The notes: generated by a model not told the origin, from the letters alone. Shown: positions 1 through 8,467, counted from the stretch's first letter. The stretch: 64,000 bases of DNA from Jatrophihabitans sp. (GCA_036389035.1 DASVQQ010000039.1:62001-126000), one strand, 5' to 3'. Translations and numbers: made by a program.

Positions 1-333
1 GTACCCGGCAGTGCTGGCCGCGGTGGGTGAAGGACTCGGGCGGGTGGTCGAGGTTCGCGGGCGGGTCGGTGACGCGCTGGGCCGGCTGGCCCGGGTGGCG
101 GCGCCGGCGGCCGGTGCGGGGGCGCTGGGTGGGCCGCCGGGCAGCAGCACCGCGCCGGCGAAGGTCAGCGGCCGGCGCGGGCCGTCCGAGGTCGCCATGG
201 CCGCAACGGTGACGGCGCACACCGCGGTCGCGGCAGCCGACAACCACAGCGCTGGGCCCTGGACGGCTGGCATGCCGGAATGGTGCCATGCGCCGAGGGT
301 GAAAGTCTGCAATGAATCGAGGTAAACCCTCAT
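1..333 (-). CDS. Membrane-anchored protein of unknown function, truncated by window edge
   Basis: An open minus-strand frame of 111 codons runs from ATG at 333 off the left edge with no stop. Nearly every codon past residue 30 ends in G or C, as expected for real coding sequence here. After about 17 residues there is a hydrophobic segment (roughly residues 17-50, Ala/Val/Leu rich), then a Pro/Ala/Ser/Thr/Arg-rich stretch (from about residue 65) typical of an extracytoplasmic linker. This suggests a secreted or single-span protein whose functional domain lies outside the window. No Shine-Dalgarno is obvious. Function cannot be assigned. Confidence 0.45.
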   Translation of the reverse strand, partial: MRVYLDSLQTFTLGAWHHSGMPAVQGPALWLSAAATAVCAVTVAAMATSDGPRRPLTFAGAVLLPGGPPSAPAPAAGAATRASRPSASPTRPRTSTTRPSPSPTAASTAGY

Positions 334-539
334 TTTGGCCGACAATGCAGCCCAATCGTCATCATTGCCGAGGTTGTGGCCGAATACCCGTCGTCACCGG
401 TCGCCAATCCGCCGTGTTTCCTGGCTGTCCGGCCACTTGACGACGAATCACCTTGTGTTGGCTGGGTGAAGTCATGGTGCTCTCACGGTGATGGCCCCGA
501 GCGACTAATCCCACGATCCGGGACATCGATCCCGAAATT

Positions 540-569
540 TTGAACGGTCCCGAAAACCCGGTGTAGGGT
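540..569 (+). promoter_or_regulatory. Probable ilvB operon promoter
   Basis: TTGAAC (540-545) and TAGGGT (564-569) are separated by 18 nt and resemble a housekeeping sigma promoter. Transcription would start about 7 nt downstream, essentially at the GTG of the leader peptide at 577, so the leader peptide would be translated from a leaderless transcript. Nothing gene-like is seen between 334 and 539. Confidence 0.55.
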
Positions 570-576
570 TCCAGTT

Positions 577-603
577 GTGCAACACCTGGTACTTATCGAC
601 TAG
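577..603 (+). CDS. ilvB leader peptide (attenuation control)
   Basis: The frame GTG CAA CAC CTG GTA CTT ATC GAC TAG encodes MQHLVLID, an eight-residue peptide with Leu-Val-Leu-Ile in a row, the amino acids made by the downstream operon. It starts at the predicted transcription start, its TAG forms the foot of a hairpin (603-640), and an intrinsic terminator follows at 644-673. This is the arrangement of classical ribosome-mediated attenuation, known for ilv/leu leaders in actinobacteria. Stalling at the Leu/Val/Ile codons when charged tRNA is short would disturb the hairpin series and allow read-through into ilvB. Too short to be found by length; recognised by composition and position. Confidence 0.7.
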   Translation: MQHLVLID

Positions 604-640
604 CGCGTCTTCTTCCGGCCATAGCCGCAAGCAGACGCGC
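603..640 (+). promoter_or_regulatory. Leader hairpin of the ilvB attenuator
   Basis: GCGCGTCT (603-610) can pair with AGACGCGC (633-640) over 8 bp. The stem begins in the leader peptide stop codon, so a ribosome terminating there or stalled on the Leu/Val/Ile codons would occupy or free it differently. I did not resolve a unique antiterminator pairing by eye. Confidence 0.5.
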
Positions 641-643
641 AGA

Positions 644-673
644 CCCTTCGTGCAATCGCATGAAGGGTTTTTT
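644..673 (+). terminator. Intrinsic attenuator terminator before ilvB
   Basis: CCCTTCGTGC (644-653) pairs with GCATGAAGGG (658-667) with a single G-T wobble and an AATC loop, followed by six T residues (668-673). It sits 87 bp before the ilvB start and follows a branched-chain leader peptide, so it is an attenuator rather than the end of an upstream gene. Confidence 0.75.
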
Positions 674-760
674 GTTGCCCGAACGAGAAGTCGGACGTCC
701 TAGTAAGCACAAAGGGGATCACAGCATCCCGAGCCGAAGCCGCCAGAAGGGGATCGAGCG

Positions 761-2548
761 ATGACATCGACGCGCGACTGCGAGCAGGTCAGCGGGGCAC
801 AGTCGCTGGTTCGGTCGCTGGAAGAGGTGGGCGCCGAGGTGGTTTTCGGCATACCTGGCGGAGCGATCCTGCCCGCTTACGACCCGCTGTATGACTCCAC
901 GAGGGTTCGCCACATCCTGGTCCGCCACGAGCAGGGCGCCGGGCACGCGGCAGAGGGTTACGCCCAGGTCACCGGAAAGGTCGGGGTCTGCATGGCGACC
1001 TCTGGGCCGGGCGCCACCAACCTGGTCACCCCGATCGCCGATGCCTTTCTCGATTCGGTCCCCATCGTCGCCATCACCGGCCAGGTCCCGTTCCCGGCGA
1101 TCGGCACCGATGCCTTCCAGGAGGCCGACATCTCCGGGATCACGTTGCCGATCACCAAGCACAACTTCCTGGTGCAGCACGCCGAGCAGATCCCGCAGAC
1201 CATCGCAGAGGCATTTCACCTGGCCCGGACAGGGCGTCCCGGCCCGGTGCTGGTCGACATCCCCAAGGACATCCTGCAGAACCAGACGGTGTTCAGCTGG
1301 CCGCCGACCCTGGACCTGCCCGGCTACCGGCCGGTGATCAAGCCGCACGGCAAGCAGATCCGCGAGGCCGCCAAGCTGATCGCCGGCGCCCGGCGCCCGG
1401 TGCTCTATGTCGGCGGCGGCGTGCTCAAGGCCCGCGCCACCGCCGAGCTCAGGCGGCTGGCCGAACTGAGCGGCATCCCGGTGGTCACGACGCTGATGGC
1501 ACGCGGGGCGTTTCCCGATTCGCATCGTCAGCACCTGGGCATGCCGGGAATGCACGGCACGGTGGCCGCGGTGACGGCGCTGCAGAAGGCGGATCTGCTG
1601 ATCGCGCTGGGCGCCCGTTTCGATGATCGGGTGACCGGCCGGCTCGACTCGTTCGCCCCGCACGCGACGGTGATCCACGCCGACATCGACCCTGCCGAGA
1701 TCAGCAAGAACCGGGTCGCCGACGTTCCGATCGTGGGTGACGCCCGCGAGGTGATCGGCGACCTGATCGCCGCGGTGCAGTCGGAGTACGCCACCGGCAA
1801 CCGCTGCGACCTGACCGGCTGGTGGCAGGAGGTCGACGGCTGGCGACGGACCTACCCGCTGGGCTATGACGAGCCCGTCGACGGCAGCCTGGCCCCCCAG
1901 TACGTGATCGAGCGGCTGGGCAGGATTGCCGGTCCCGACACGGTGTTCACGGCGGGGGTGGGACAGCACCAGATGTGGGCGGCGCAGTTCATCTCCTACG
2001 AGAAGCCCTATACCTGGCTGAACTCCGGCGGCGCCGGAACGATGGGTTACGCGGTGCCGGCGGCGATGGGAGCCAAGGTCGGCGCCCCGGACACCCTGGT
2101 GTGGGCGATCGACGGCGACGGCTGCTTCCAGATGACCAATCAGGAGCTGGCGACCTGCGCGATCGAGGGCATCCCGATCAAGGTCGCGGTGATCAACAAC
2201 GGCAATCTCGGCATGGTGCGGCAATGGCAGACGCTGTTCTACGACCAGCGCTACTCCAACACCGAGCTGGGGACCCACACGGTGCCGGGCGCGGCCGAGG
2301 CCCGGGTGCGCATTCCCGATTTCGTGAAGCTGGCCGACGCGCTCGGCTGCGTCGGCCTGCGTTGCGAGTCCGCCGATGAGGTCGATGCCACCATCGAGAA
2401 GGCGATGTCCATCGACGACCAGCCGGTGGTGGTGGACTTCACGGTGGGCAAGGACGCCATGGTGTGGCCGATGGTCGCGGCCGGCACGTCCAATGACGAG
2501 ATCATCGCGGCCCGCGGCATCCGGCCCAACTTCGACTCCGGAGTGTGA
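761..2548 (+). CDS. ilvB: Acetolactate synthase, large (catalytic) subunit
   Basis: This 595-residue thiamine-diphosphate enzyme condenses two pyruvates to acetolactate, or pyruvate plus 2-oxobutyrate to acetohydroxybutyrate, the first common step of Val/Leu/Ile synthesis. The N-terminal PYR domain has the FGIPGG motif and the catalytic Glu57 in RHEQGAGH. A central FAD-binding-type domain follows, and the C-terminal PP domain carries the GDG...NN cofactor motif (about 450-477). Length is normal for the family. The ATG at 761 is preceded by AAGGGG. It is the first structural gene behind the attenuator, and ilvN, ilvC, leuB and cimA follow on the same strand. Confidence 0.97.
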   Translation: MTSTRDCEQVSGAQSLVRSLEEVGAEVVFGIPGGAILPAYDPLYDSTRVRHILVRHEQGAGHAAEGYAQVTGKVGVCMATSGPGATNLVTPIADAFLDSVPIVAITGQVPFPAIGTDAFQEADISGITLPITKHNFLVQHAEQIPQTIAEAFHLARTGRPGPVLVDIPKDILQNQTVFSWPPTLDLPGYRPVIKPHGKQIREAAKLIAGARRPVLYVGGGVLKARATAELRRLAELSGIPVVTTLMARGAFPDSHRQHLGMPGMHGTVAAVTALQKADLLIALGARFDDRVTGRLDSFAPHATVIHADIDPAEISKNRVADVPIVGDAREVIGDLIAAVQSEYATGNRCDLTGWWQEVDGWRRTYPLGYDEPVDGSLAPQYVIERLGRIAGPDTVFTAGVGQHQMWAAQFISYEKPYTWLNSGGAGTMGYAVPAAMGAKVGAPDTLVWAIDGDGCFQMTNQELATCAIEGIPIKVAVINNGNLGMVRQWQTLFYDQRYSNTELGTHTVPGAAEARVRIPDFVKLADALGCVGLRCESADEVDATIEKAMSIDDQPVVVDFTVGKDAMVWPMVAAGTSNDEIIAARGIRPNFDSGV

Positions 2549-2640
2549 ATGTCATGAGCGAGCATCGCAGCCAGGCACGAGCGAGCAGCGCAGCGAATCT
2601 TGCGATGAGCGCTTGCGCGAAGAGCGGTATGTCATGAGCG
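2549..2640 (+). repeat. MIRU-like small interspersed element in the ilvB/ilvN junction
   Basis: The 12-mer ATGTCATGAGCG occurs at 2549-2560, immediately after the ilvB stop, and again at 2629-2640 over the ilvN start, bracketing an 80-bp unit. The unit contains a small ORF (2554-2637, 27 codons) whose stop TGA overlaps the ilvN start in ATGA. Overlapping both neighbours' stop/start signals is the hallmark of mycobacterial MIRU elements. The segment around 2610-2628, with a CGCTTGCGCG core, also looks like the end of such units. Without the insertion ilvB and ilvN would be only a few bases apart. Confidence 0.5.
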
Positions 2641-3158
2641 TCCATACCCTGTCGGTGCTGGTCGAGAACAAGCCTGGCGTGCTGGCCCGGGTGTCGGGGC
2701 TGTTCAGCCGCCGCGGCTTCAACATCGAATCGCTGGCGGTCGGGCCCACCGAGCATCCGGAGGTCTCTCGGATGACGATCCTGGTCTCGGCCGAGGGCAA
2801 TGCCCTGGAGCAGGTCACCAAGCAGCTCAACAAGCTGGTCAACGTGTTGAAGATCGTCGAGCTCGAGCCGGGCCAGGCGGTGCAACGCGAGCTGCTGCTG
2901 GTCAAGGTCCGGGCGGACGAAGGCAGCCGCAGCGCGGTGCTCGACATCGTGGAGCTGTTCAACGCCAAGGTCGTCGACGTCAGCCCGGAGGCGCTCACGG
3001 TAGAGGTCATCGGCCCGCCTGCGAAGCTGGAGGCCGTGTTGAAGATGATGGAGCCGTACGGGATCCGTGAGATGGTCCAGTCCGGCATGGTGGCACTGGG
3101 CCGCGGCCCGCGTTCGATGAGGCAGGCGGCGCTGCGGGCGGTGGAACGAGCCGGTTGA
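2634..3158 (+). CDS. ilvN: Acetolactate synthase, small regulatory subunit
   Basis: This 174-residue regulatory partner of IlvB confers valine feedback inhibition and full activity. An N-terminal ACT domain (residues 3-75, SVLVENKPGVLARVSGLFSR and following) is followed by the C-terminal small-subunit domain. The frame is open further upstream, but conserved family sequence begins at MSVHTLSVL, so ATG 2634 is chosen. The ribosome-binding site is poor, and translation probably depends on coupling through the preceding repeat element. Length is typical. Confidence 0.95.
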   Translation: MSVHTLSVLVENKPGVLARVSGLFSRRGFNIESLAVGPTEHPEVSRMTILVSAEGNALEQVTKQLNKLVNVLKIVELEPGQAVQRELLLVKVRADEGSRSAVLDIVELFNAKVVDVSPEALTVEVIGPPAKLEAVLKMMEPYGIREMVQSGMVALGRGPRSMRQAALRAVERAG

Positions 3159-3241
3159 CAACGCAGCACAGGATCGGATAGCTCAGCACGACAGCGGCCG
3201 TCGCCCGGACGGCTCGCCCCGAAGGAGAGGGACGCCATTTC

Positions 3242-4276
3242 ATGGCCGTGGAGATGTACTACGACGACACCGCCGACCTGTCGATCGTGCAGGGACGCAC
3301 GGTTGCCGTGCTCGGGTTCGGCAGCCAGGGCCACGCCCACGCGCTGAGCCTGCGCGATTCCGGCGTCGACGTCCGGGTCGGACTGCCCGAGGGCTCCAAG
3401 AGCTGGGGCAAGGCCGAAGACGCCGGGCTGCGGGTGCTGACTCCGGCCGAGGCTGCCGCCGAGGCCGACCTGATCATGATCCTGGCGCCGGACCACAAGC
3501 AGCGAGCGCTCTACACCGAGTCGGTCGAGCCGCACCTTCAGGACGGTGACGCGATCTTCTTCGGGCACGGCTTCAACATCCGGTTCGGTTACATCAAGCC
3601 GCCACCGAACGTCGACGTCGCGATGGTGGCGCCCAAGGGCCCCGGGCACCTGGTACGGCGGCAGTTCGCCGACGGCAAGGGCGTGCCGGTGCTGGTCGCC
3701 GTGGAGCACGACGCCACCGGCAAGGCCTTCGAGCTGGCGCTGTCCTACGCCAAGGCCATCGGCGGCACCCGGGCCGGCGCGATCAGGACCACCTTCACCG
3801 AAGAGACCGAGACCGACCTGTTCGGCGAGCAGGCGGTGCTGTGCGGCGGTGTCTCACAGCTGGTGCAGTACGGCTTCGAGGTGCTCACCGAGGCCGGCTA
3901 CGAGCCCGAGATCGCCTACTTCGAATGCCTGCACGAGCTCAAGCTGATCGTCGACCTGATGTATGAGGGCGGAATCGCCAAGCAGCGCTGGTCGATCTCG
4001 GACACCGCCGAGTACGGCGACTACGTCTCAGGCCCCCGGGTGATCGACGCGCGCGTCAAGGAGAACATGAAGGCGGTCCTCAGCGAGATCCAGGACGGCT
4101 CGTTCGCCGCGCGCTTCATCGCCGACCAGGATGCCGGCGCTCCGGAGTTCACAGCGTTGCGGGCCAAGGGCGAGCAGCATCCGATCGAGGAGACCGGGCG
4201 CAAGCTGCGTGGCCTGATGAGCTGGGTGAACAGCGACGCCGACGCCGACTATCACGAGGGCACCGCCGCCCGTTAG
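3242..4276 (+). CDS. ilvC: Ketol-acid reductoisomerase (NADP+)
   Basis: This 344-residue class I enzyme isomerises and reduces acetolactate or acetohydroxybutyrate with Mg2+ and NADPH, the second common step in Val/Leu/Ile synthesis. The Rossmann motif VLGFGSQGHAHA lies at residues 23-34. The C-terminal knotted domain contains the metal-site regions ETDLFGEQAVLCGG and the following E-rich helix. AAGGAGAGG lies about 12 nt before the ATG. It is 83 bp downstream of ilvN and reads as part of the same operon. Confidence 0.97.
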   Translation: MAVEMYYDDTADLSIVQGRTVAVLGFGSQGHAHALSLRDSGVDVRVGLPEGSKSWGKAEDAGLRVLTPAEAAAEADLIMILAPDHKQRALYTESVEPHLQDGDAIFFGHGFNIRFGYIKPPPNVDVAMVAPKGPGHLVRRQFADGKGVPVLVAVEHDATGKAFELALSYAKAIGGTRAGAIRTTFTEETETDLFGEQAVLCGGVSQLVQYGFEVLTEAGYEPEIAYFECLHELKLIVDLMYEGGIAKQRWSISDTAEYGDYVSGPRVIDARVKENMKAVLSEIQDGSFAARFIADQDAGAPEFTALRAKGEQHPIEETGRKLRGLMSWVNSDADADYHEGTAAR

Positions 4277-4317
4277 GCGTCACCCGCGGTCAGGTACGAG
4301 CGAAACAGGGTAGATCC

Positions 4318-5340
4318 ATGAAATTGGCTGTGGTCCCCGGTGACGGGATCGGCGGCGAGGTCATCGCGCAGGCGCTGAAGGTGCTGGACGCGGTGCTGCC
4401 TGGTGTCGAGAAGACCCGGTTCGACCTGGGCGCGATCCTGTGGCACCGCACCGGCGAGGCACTGCCGGACTCGGTGCTCGCCGAGCTGCGCCAGCACGAC
4501 GCGATCCTGCTCGGCGCGGTCGGCGACCCGTCCGTGCCGTCCGGGGTGCTCGAGCGCGGTTTGCTGTTGCGGTTGCGGTTCGAACTCGATCACTACGTCA
4601 ACCTGCGCCCGGCCAAGCTGTACCCAGGCGTCAGCACCCCGCTGGCCGGCCGGCCCGACATCGACTTCGTGGTCTACCGGGAGGGCACCGAGGGGCCCTA
4701 CGCCGGCAACGGCGGCGCCTTGCGCAAGCACAGCCCGCACGAGATCGCGACCGAGGTGAGCATCAACACCGCCTTCGGCGTCGGGCGAGTGGTGCGGGCC
4801 GCGTTCGAAGGCGCCACCCGGCGGCCACGCAAGCACCTGACCCTGGTGCACAAGAACAATGTGCTGGTGCACGCCGGTGATCTGTGGTTCCGGACGGTGC
4901 GGCAGGTGGCTGAGGAGTACCCGCAGGTCACCGTCGCCTACCACCACGTGGACGCGGCGACGATCTACCTGGTGACCGATCCCGGACGTTATGACGTGAT
5001 CGTCACCGACAACCTGTTCGGTGACATCCTCACCGATCTGGCGGCGGCCATCGCGGGCGGAATCGGCTTGGCCGCAAGCGGGAACATCAACCCGGCCAGG
5101 ACCAGCCCGTCGATGTTCGAGCCGGTGCACGGCTCGGCTCCTGACATCGCCGGTCAGGCCAAGGCCGATCCGACCGCGGCGATCCTGTCAGTCGCGATGT
5201 TGCTCAGTCACCTCGGCCAGGACGAGGCGGCGGCCCGGGTGGAGGCGGCGGTGGCCGCCGATCTGAGCGCCCGCGATCCGGCCGGGCCGGGCAGCACCGA
5301 TGAGATCGGCGAGCGGATCGCGTCCGCCACCGCACCCTGA
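4318..5340 (+). CDS. leuB: 3-Isopropylmalate dehydrogenase
   Basis: This 340-residue NAD-dependent decarboxylating dehydrogenase of leucine synthesis also oxidises beta-methylmalate in the citramalate route to isoleucine. The start MKLAVVPGDGIGGEV carries the family's GDGIG motif. Further signatures are YREGTEGPYAG (about 120-130) and the Asp-rich metal site TDNLFGDILTDLAAAI (about 229-244). Length fits the short actinobacterial type. It lies 41 bp after ilvC and 86 bp before cimA. The isomerase genes leuCD it works with are at 19033-21040 in this window; leuA is not present. Confidence 0.95.
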   Translation: MKLAVVPGDGIGGEVIAQALKVLDAVLPGVEKTRFDLGAILWHRTGEALPDSVLAELRQHDAILLGAVGDPSVPSGVLERGLLLRLRFELDHYVNLRPAKLYPGVSTPLAGRPDIDFVVYREGTEGPYAGNGGALRKHSPHEIATEVSINTAFGVGRVVRAAFEGATRRPRKHLTLVHKNNVLVHAGDLWFRTVRQVAEEYPQVTVAYHHVDAATIYLVTDPGRYDVIVTDNLFGDILTDLAAAIAGGIGLAASGNINPARTSPSMFEPVHGSAPDIAGQAKADPTAAILSVAMLLSHLGQDEAAARVEAAVAADLSARDPAGPGSTDEIGERIASATAP

Positions 5341-5426
5341 TCCTCGCGCGCCTGATATCCGGTCGCGCACTGATCCCAGCCGCGCCCGACCCAGCGACGC
5401 ATCCCCTGTCCGGAAAAGAGACCGCC

Positions 5427-6998
5427 ATGCTCAGCGACGACTTCCACGTCTTCGACACCACCCTGCGCGACGGCGCCCAACGTGAGGGCATCAGCTATTC
5501 GGTGACGGACAAGCTGGCGATAGCCCGGCTGCTCGACTCGCTGGGAGTCGGCTTCATCGAGGGCGGTTGGCCCGGCGCGGTTCCCAAGGACACCGAGTTC
5601 TTCACCCGGGCCGCCGGAGGTGAGTTGCTGCTGCGGCACGCCACCCTGGTGGCCTTCGGCGCCACCCGCAAGCCCGGCGTCGCGGTGGCCGAGGATTCCC
5701 AGGTGCGGGCCCTGCTCGACAGCGGCGCCCCGGTCATCACGCTGGTGGCCAAGTCCGATGTCTGGCACGTCGAACGCGCCCTGCGCACCAGCCGGCAGGA
5801 GAACCTGGCGATGGTGTCGGACACCGTCGGCTACCTGACAGCGGCCGGTCGCCGGGTGTTCCTCGACTGCGAGCACTTCTTCGACGGCTACTCCCATGAC
5901 CGGGACTACGGGCTGCGGGTGCTCGAGGCCGCCGCGGCGGCGGGTGCGGACGTAGGGGTGCTGTGCGACACCAACGGCGGCATGCTGCCGATGGGCATCG
6001 CCGAGGTGGTGTCGGCGGTGTCGGCTCGCACCGGCATCCGGCTGGGCATCCACACCCAGGACGACACCGGCTGCGCGGTCGCCAACACCCTCGCCGCGGT
6101 GGCTGCCGGGGCGACTCACGTGCAGGGCACCGCCAACGGCTACGGCGAGCGGGCCGGCAACGCCGACCTCTTCTCGGTGATCGGGGGCCTGGTGTTCAAG
6201 ATGGGCCTGGACGTGCTGCCGCCGGGCGCGATCGCTGAGAGCGTTCGGGTGTCGCACGCGATCGCCGAGATCGCCAACCTGGCGCCGGACACCCACGCTC
6301 CCTATGTCGGCAGTTCCGCCTTCGCGCACAAGGCCGGCCTGCACGCCTCGGCGATCAAGGCCGGTCCGGAGCTGTACAACCACCTGGAGCCGGAGCGGGT
6401 CGGCAACAGCCAGCGGATCCTGATCACCGAGATGGCCGGCCGGGCCTCGGTCGAGTTGAAGTCGGCGGAGCTTGGCGTGGACGTCAGCAGCCGGGCGGAC
6501 GTGGTCGGCAAGGTGGTGGAACGGGTCAAGGAGCGCGAATCGGCCGGATGGTCCTACGAAGCCGCGGACGCCTCGTTCGAGTTGCTGGTCCGCGAGGAAT
6601 TGCACACCGCGCCCACCCAGTTCACCGTCGAGTCCTATCGGGTGATCATCGACCGCCGGGAAGACGGCAGCGTGATGACCGAGGCGACGGTCAAGGTGCA
6701 TGCCGGCGACCGCCGGATGATCACCACCGCGGAGGGCAACGGCCCGGTCAACGCCCTGGACCTGGCGCTTCGCTCAGCGTTGGAGGAAGTCTTTCCGAGG
6801 CTGGCGGGCCTGGAGTTGTCGGACTACAAGGTCCGCATCCTGCCGGGCAAGCACGGCACCGACGCGACTACCCGGGTGCTCATCGAGACCTCTGACAAGG
6901 CCGAGGAGTGGACGACGGTCGGGGTGCATCCCAATATCGTCGAGGCGTCCTGGCTGGCATTGGCTGACGCCGTGCGGTTCGGCCTGCTGGAGCGCTGA
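5427..6998 (+). CDS. cimA: (R)-citramalate synthase
   Basis: This 523-residue member of the homocitrate/isopropylmalate synthase superfamily has a TIM-barrel start DTTLRDGAQ (residues 10-18) and the GWPGAVPKD motif that distinguishes citramalate synthases from LeuA. The metal-binding HTQDDTG is around residue 210, a central NGYGERAGNAD follows, and a C-terminal LeuA-type regulatory domain lies at about 400-520. It condenses pyruvate and acetyl-CoA to citramalate, which LeuCD and LeuB convert to 2-oxobutyrate, giving a threonine-independent supply of isoleucine. Its position next to leuB fits. Regulation is probably shared with the ilvB leader. Confidence 0.9.
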   Translation: MLSDDFHVFDTTLRDGAQREGISYSVTDKLAIARLLDSLGVGFIEGGWPGAVPKDTEFFTRAAGGELLLRHATLVAFGATRKPGVAVAEDSQVRALLDSGAPVITLVAKSDVWHVERALRTSRQENLAMVSDTVGYLTAAGRRVFLDCEHFFDGYSHDRDYGLRVLEAAAAAGADVGVLCDTNGGMLPMGIAEVVSAVSARTGIRLGIHTQDDTGCAVANTLAAVAAGATHVQGTANGYGERAGNADLFSVIGGLVFKMGLDVLPPGAIAESVRVSHAIAEIANLAPDTHAPYVGSSAFAHKAGLHASAIKAGPELYNHLEPERVGNSQRILITEMAGRASVELKSAELGVDVSSRADVVGKVVERVKERESAGWSYEAADASFELLVREELHTAPTQFTVESYRVIIDRREDGSVMTEATVKVHAGDRRMITTAEGNGPVNALDLALRSALEEVFPRLAGLELSDYKVRILPGKHGTDATTRVLIETSDKAEEWTTVGVHPNIVEASWLALADAVRFGLLER

Positions 6999-7004
6999 GA
7001 CTGA

Positions 7005-7045
7005 GGTCGGCTGGGGGTCGGCTGGGGGTCGGCTGGGGGTCGGCT
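7005..7045. repeat. 11-bp tandem repeat, 3.7 copies
   Basis: The unit GGTCGGCTGGG is repeated perfectly at 7005, 7016 and 7027, with a partial fourth copy to 7045, directly after the cimA stop. It is one of several short tandem duplications in this window at gene ends. No hairpin terminator is evident here. Confidence 0.85.
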
Positions 7046-7086
7046 TCCCTGCTGAAACACAATCCCTTTATGTACCAGCACTATTG

Positions 7087-7110
7087 TCAGACCCTCCCCG
7101 TAGTGTCTGA
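7087..7110. promoter_or_regulatory. Inverted repeat before the HNH gene (possible operator)
   Basis: TCAGAC (7087-7092) and GTCTGA (7105-7110) form an inverted repeat spaced by 12 nt that ends 3 nt before the start codon at 7114. TATTGT (7082-7087) is a plausible -10 box. An operator overlapping the promoter or start is likely, but no regulator is identified. Confidence 0.3.
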
Positions 7111-7113
7111 TAC

Positions 7114-8436
7114 ATGGACAAGCTGACTGACGGGGTGGCATCGGCGGCACTTGCCGATGTCGCGGGTGAGCTGTCGTCCTATCTCGGCGATGTCTCGGCC
7201 GGGCTGCTCGGCAAGCTGACCGATGCCGACGTGCTGGCCGAGCTACGAGAATTCGAGGTGCTCCGGCGCCGGCTCGCGGTGGTCGATCACGCCCTTGTCG
7301 CCGAACTCGGGCGGCGCGCGCTGGCCGGGCGGTTGGTCCTGGGGTCCACCTCGGCGCTGCTGCAGGCGGCGTTGCGGCTGTCGCCGCGCGAGGCTGGCCA
7401 GCGAGTGGCCGCGTCGCAGGTGTGCGGGCCGCGATGGGGGCTGACCGGTGAGCAACTTGAGACGCTGTTGCCCGAGGTGGCGGCTGCCCAAGCTGCCGGA
7501 ATGGTGTCACCCGAACATGCGCGGGTGATCGCGGCGACACTGGACGAGCTGCCCGGCTCGGTCGACCCGTCCGAGGTCTCGAGCGCGGAGCGGCAGTTGG
7601 TGAGGGCGGCGGCGCAGCTGCGGCCTCGCCAGGTCGGCGTGCTGGGGCAGCGGATCCTGGCCCACCTGAACCCGGACGGCGTGCTCGCCTCTGATGAGGA
7701 GCACGCCCGGCACCGGACGTTCGCGCTGATCCCCGAGGCCAATGGCGGTTACCGCGCGGCTGGGCGGTTGACGCCGGCGTGCGGTGCGCTGTTGCTGTCC
7801 TGGCTGACTCCCCGTTCGGCGCCGCGACCGGCTGCTGATGCGGCTGACCAGCCCTCGTCGCTCCTCGCCGATTCCCGCAGCCATGGCCAGCGGATGCACG
7901 ACGCGCTGGAAGAGCTGGCAGGACTCGCGGTCCGTCGCACCGAGCTGGCCGACTCCGGAGCGCCGGCTCAGGTGATCATCAGCATGACGGCCGACCAGCT
8001 GGAAAGCCGCGCCGGTTGGGCCGAGACCAGCTTCGGCCAGCTGATCACCGTGAGCCAAGCGCTGAAGCTCGCCGACGAGGCATCGATCAGCTTGCTGCTA
8101 CGTGATGCCAGGGGAGTGGTGTTGAGCCATGGCCGGACGAAGCGAATCGCGACCCGAAGCCAGACCATTGCCCTGATTGCCAGGGATCGGGGCTGCACCT
8201 TTCCAGACTGCGACAAGCCACCCGAGTGGTGCCAGCGTCACCACCTGGTGGCCTGGGCCGACGGCGGAAGCACCGACCTGGACAACCTCACCCTGGTGTG
8301 CGGGTACCACCATCGCGAGTTCGAACGCGGCGGCTGGAGCTGTCAGATGTCTGACGGCCGGCCTCACTGGATCCCGCCCACCTGGATCGACCCCACCCGG
8401 ACGCCCAGGCGTAATCACCGCATCGACAGGCACTAG
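7114..8436 (+). CDS. DUF222 / 13E12-repeat family protein with C-terminal HNH endonuclease domain
   Basis: The protein has 440 residues. The N-terminal helical DUF222 (13E12) domain spans about 20-320. The C-terminal HNH motif reads CTFPDC...WCQRHHLVAWADGGSTDLDNL...CGYHH (about 365-410), with the Cys residues and paired His expected of a metal-supported nuclease fold. The family is highly multiplied in mycobacteria and related actinobacteria and behaves like a mobile gene, but its biological role is not established. A near-identical stretch of its 3' end recurs as a fragment at 11231-11298. The gene stands alone between cimA and a convergent dehydrogenase. Confidence 0.85.
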   Translation: MDKLTDGVASAALADVAGELSSYLGDVSAGLLGKLTDADVLAELREFEVLRRRLAVVDHALVAELGRRALAGRLVLGSTSALLQAALRLSPREAGQRVAASQVCGPRWGLTGEQLETLLPEVAAAQAAGMVSPEHARVIAATLDELPGSVDPSEVSSAERQLVRAAAQLRPRQVGVLGQRILAHLNPDGVLASDEEHARHRTFALIPEANGGYRAAGRLTPACGALLLSWLTPRSAPRPAADAADQPSSLLADSRSHGQRMHDALEELAGLAVRRTELADSGAPAQVIISMTADQLESRAGWAETSFGQLITVSQALKLADEASISLLLRDARGVVLSHGRTKRIATRSQTIALIARDRGCTFPDCDKPPEWCQRHHLVAWADGGSTDLDNLTLVCGYHHREFERGGWSCQMSDGRPHWIPPTWIDPTRTPRRNHRIDRH

Positions 8437-8467
8437 CCAGCTAGGGCTGTCCGAAGATCCACCGGGT

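Noticed and set aside
719..2278. 519-codon minus-strand ORF opposite ilvB
   Set aside because: Shadow of ilvB caused by high GC at third positions; low-complexity His/Arg/Gly/Asp composition and no family motif. The same applies to the long antisense frames opposite cimA (5208-6701), recG (32925-34862), ppk (23160-25142) and ftsY-tdh (46170-48227).
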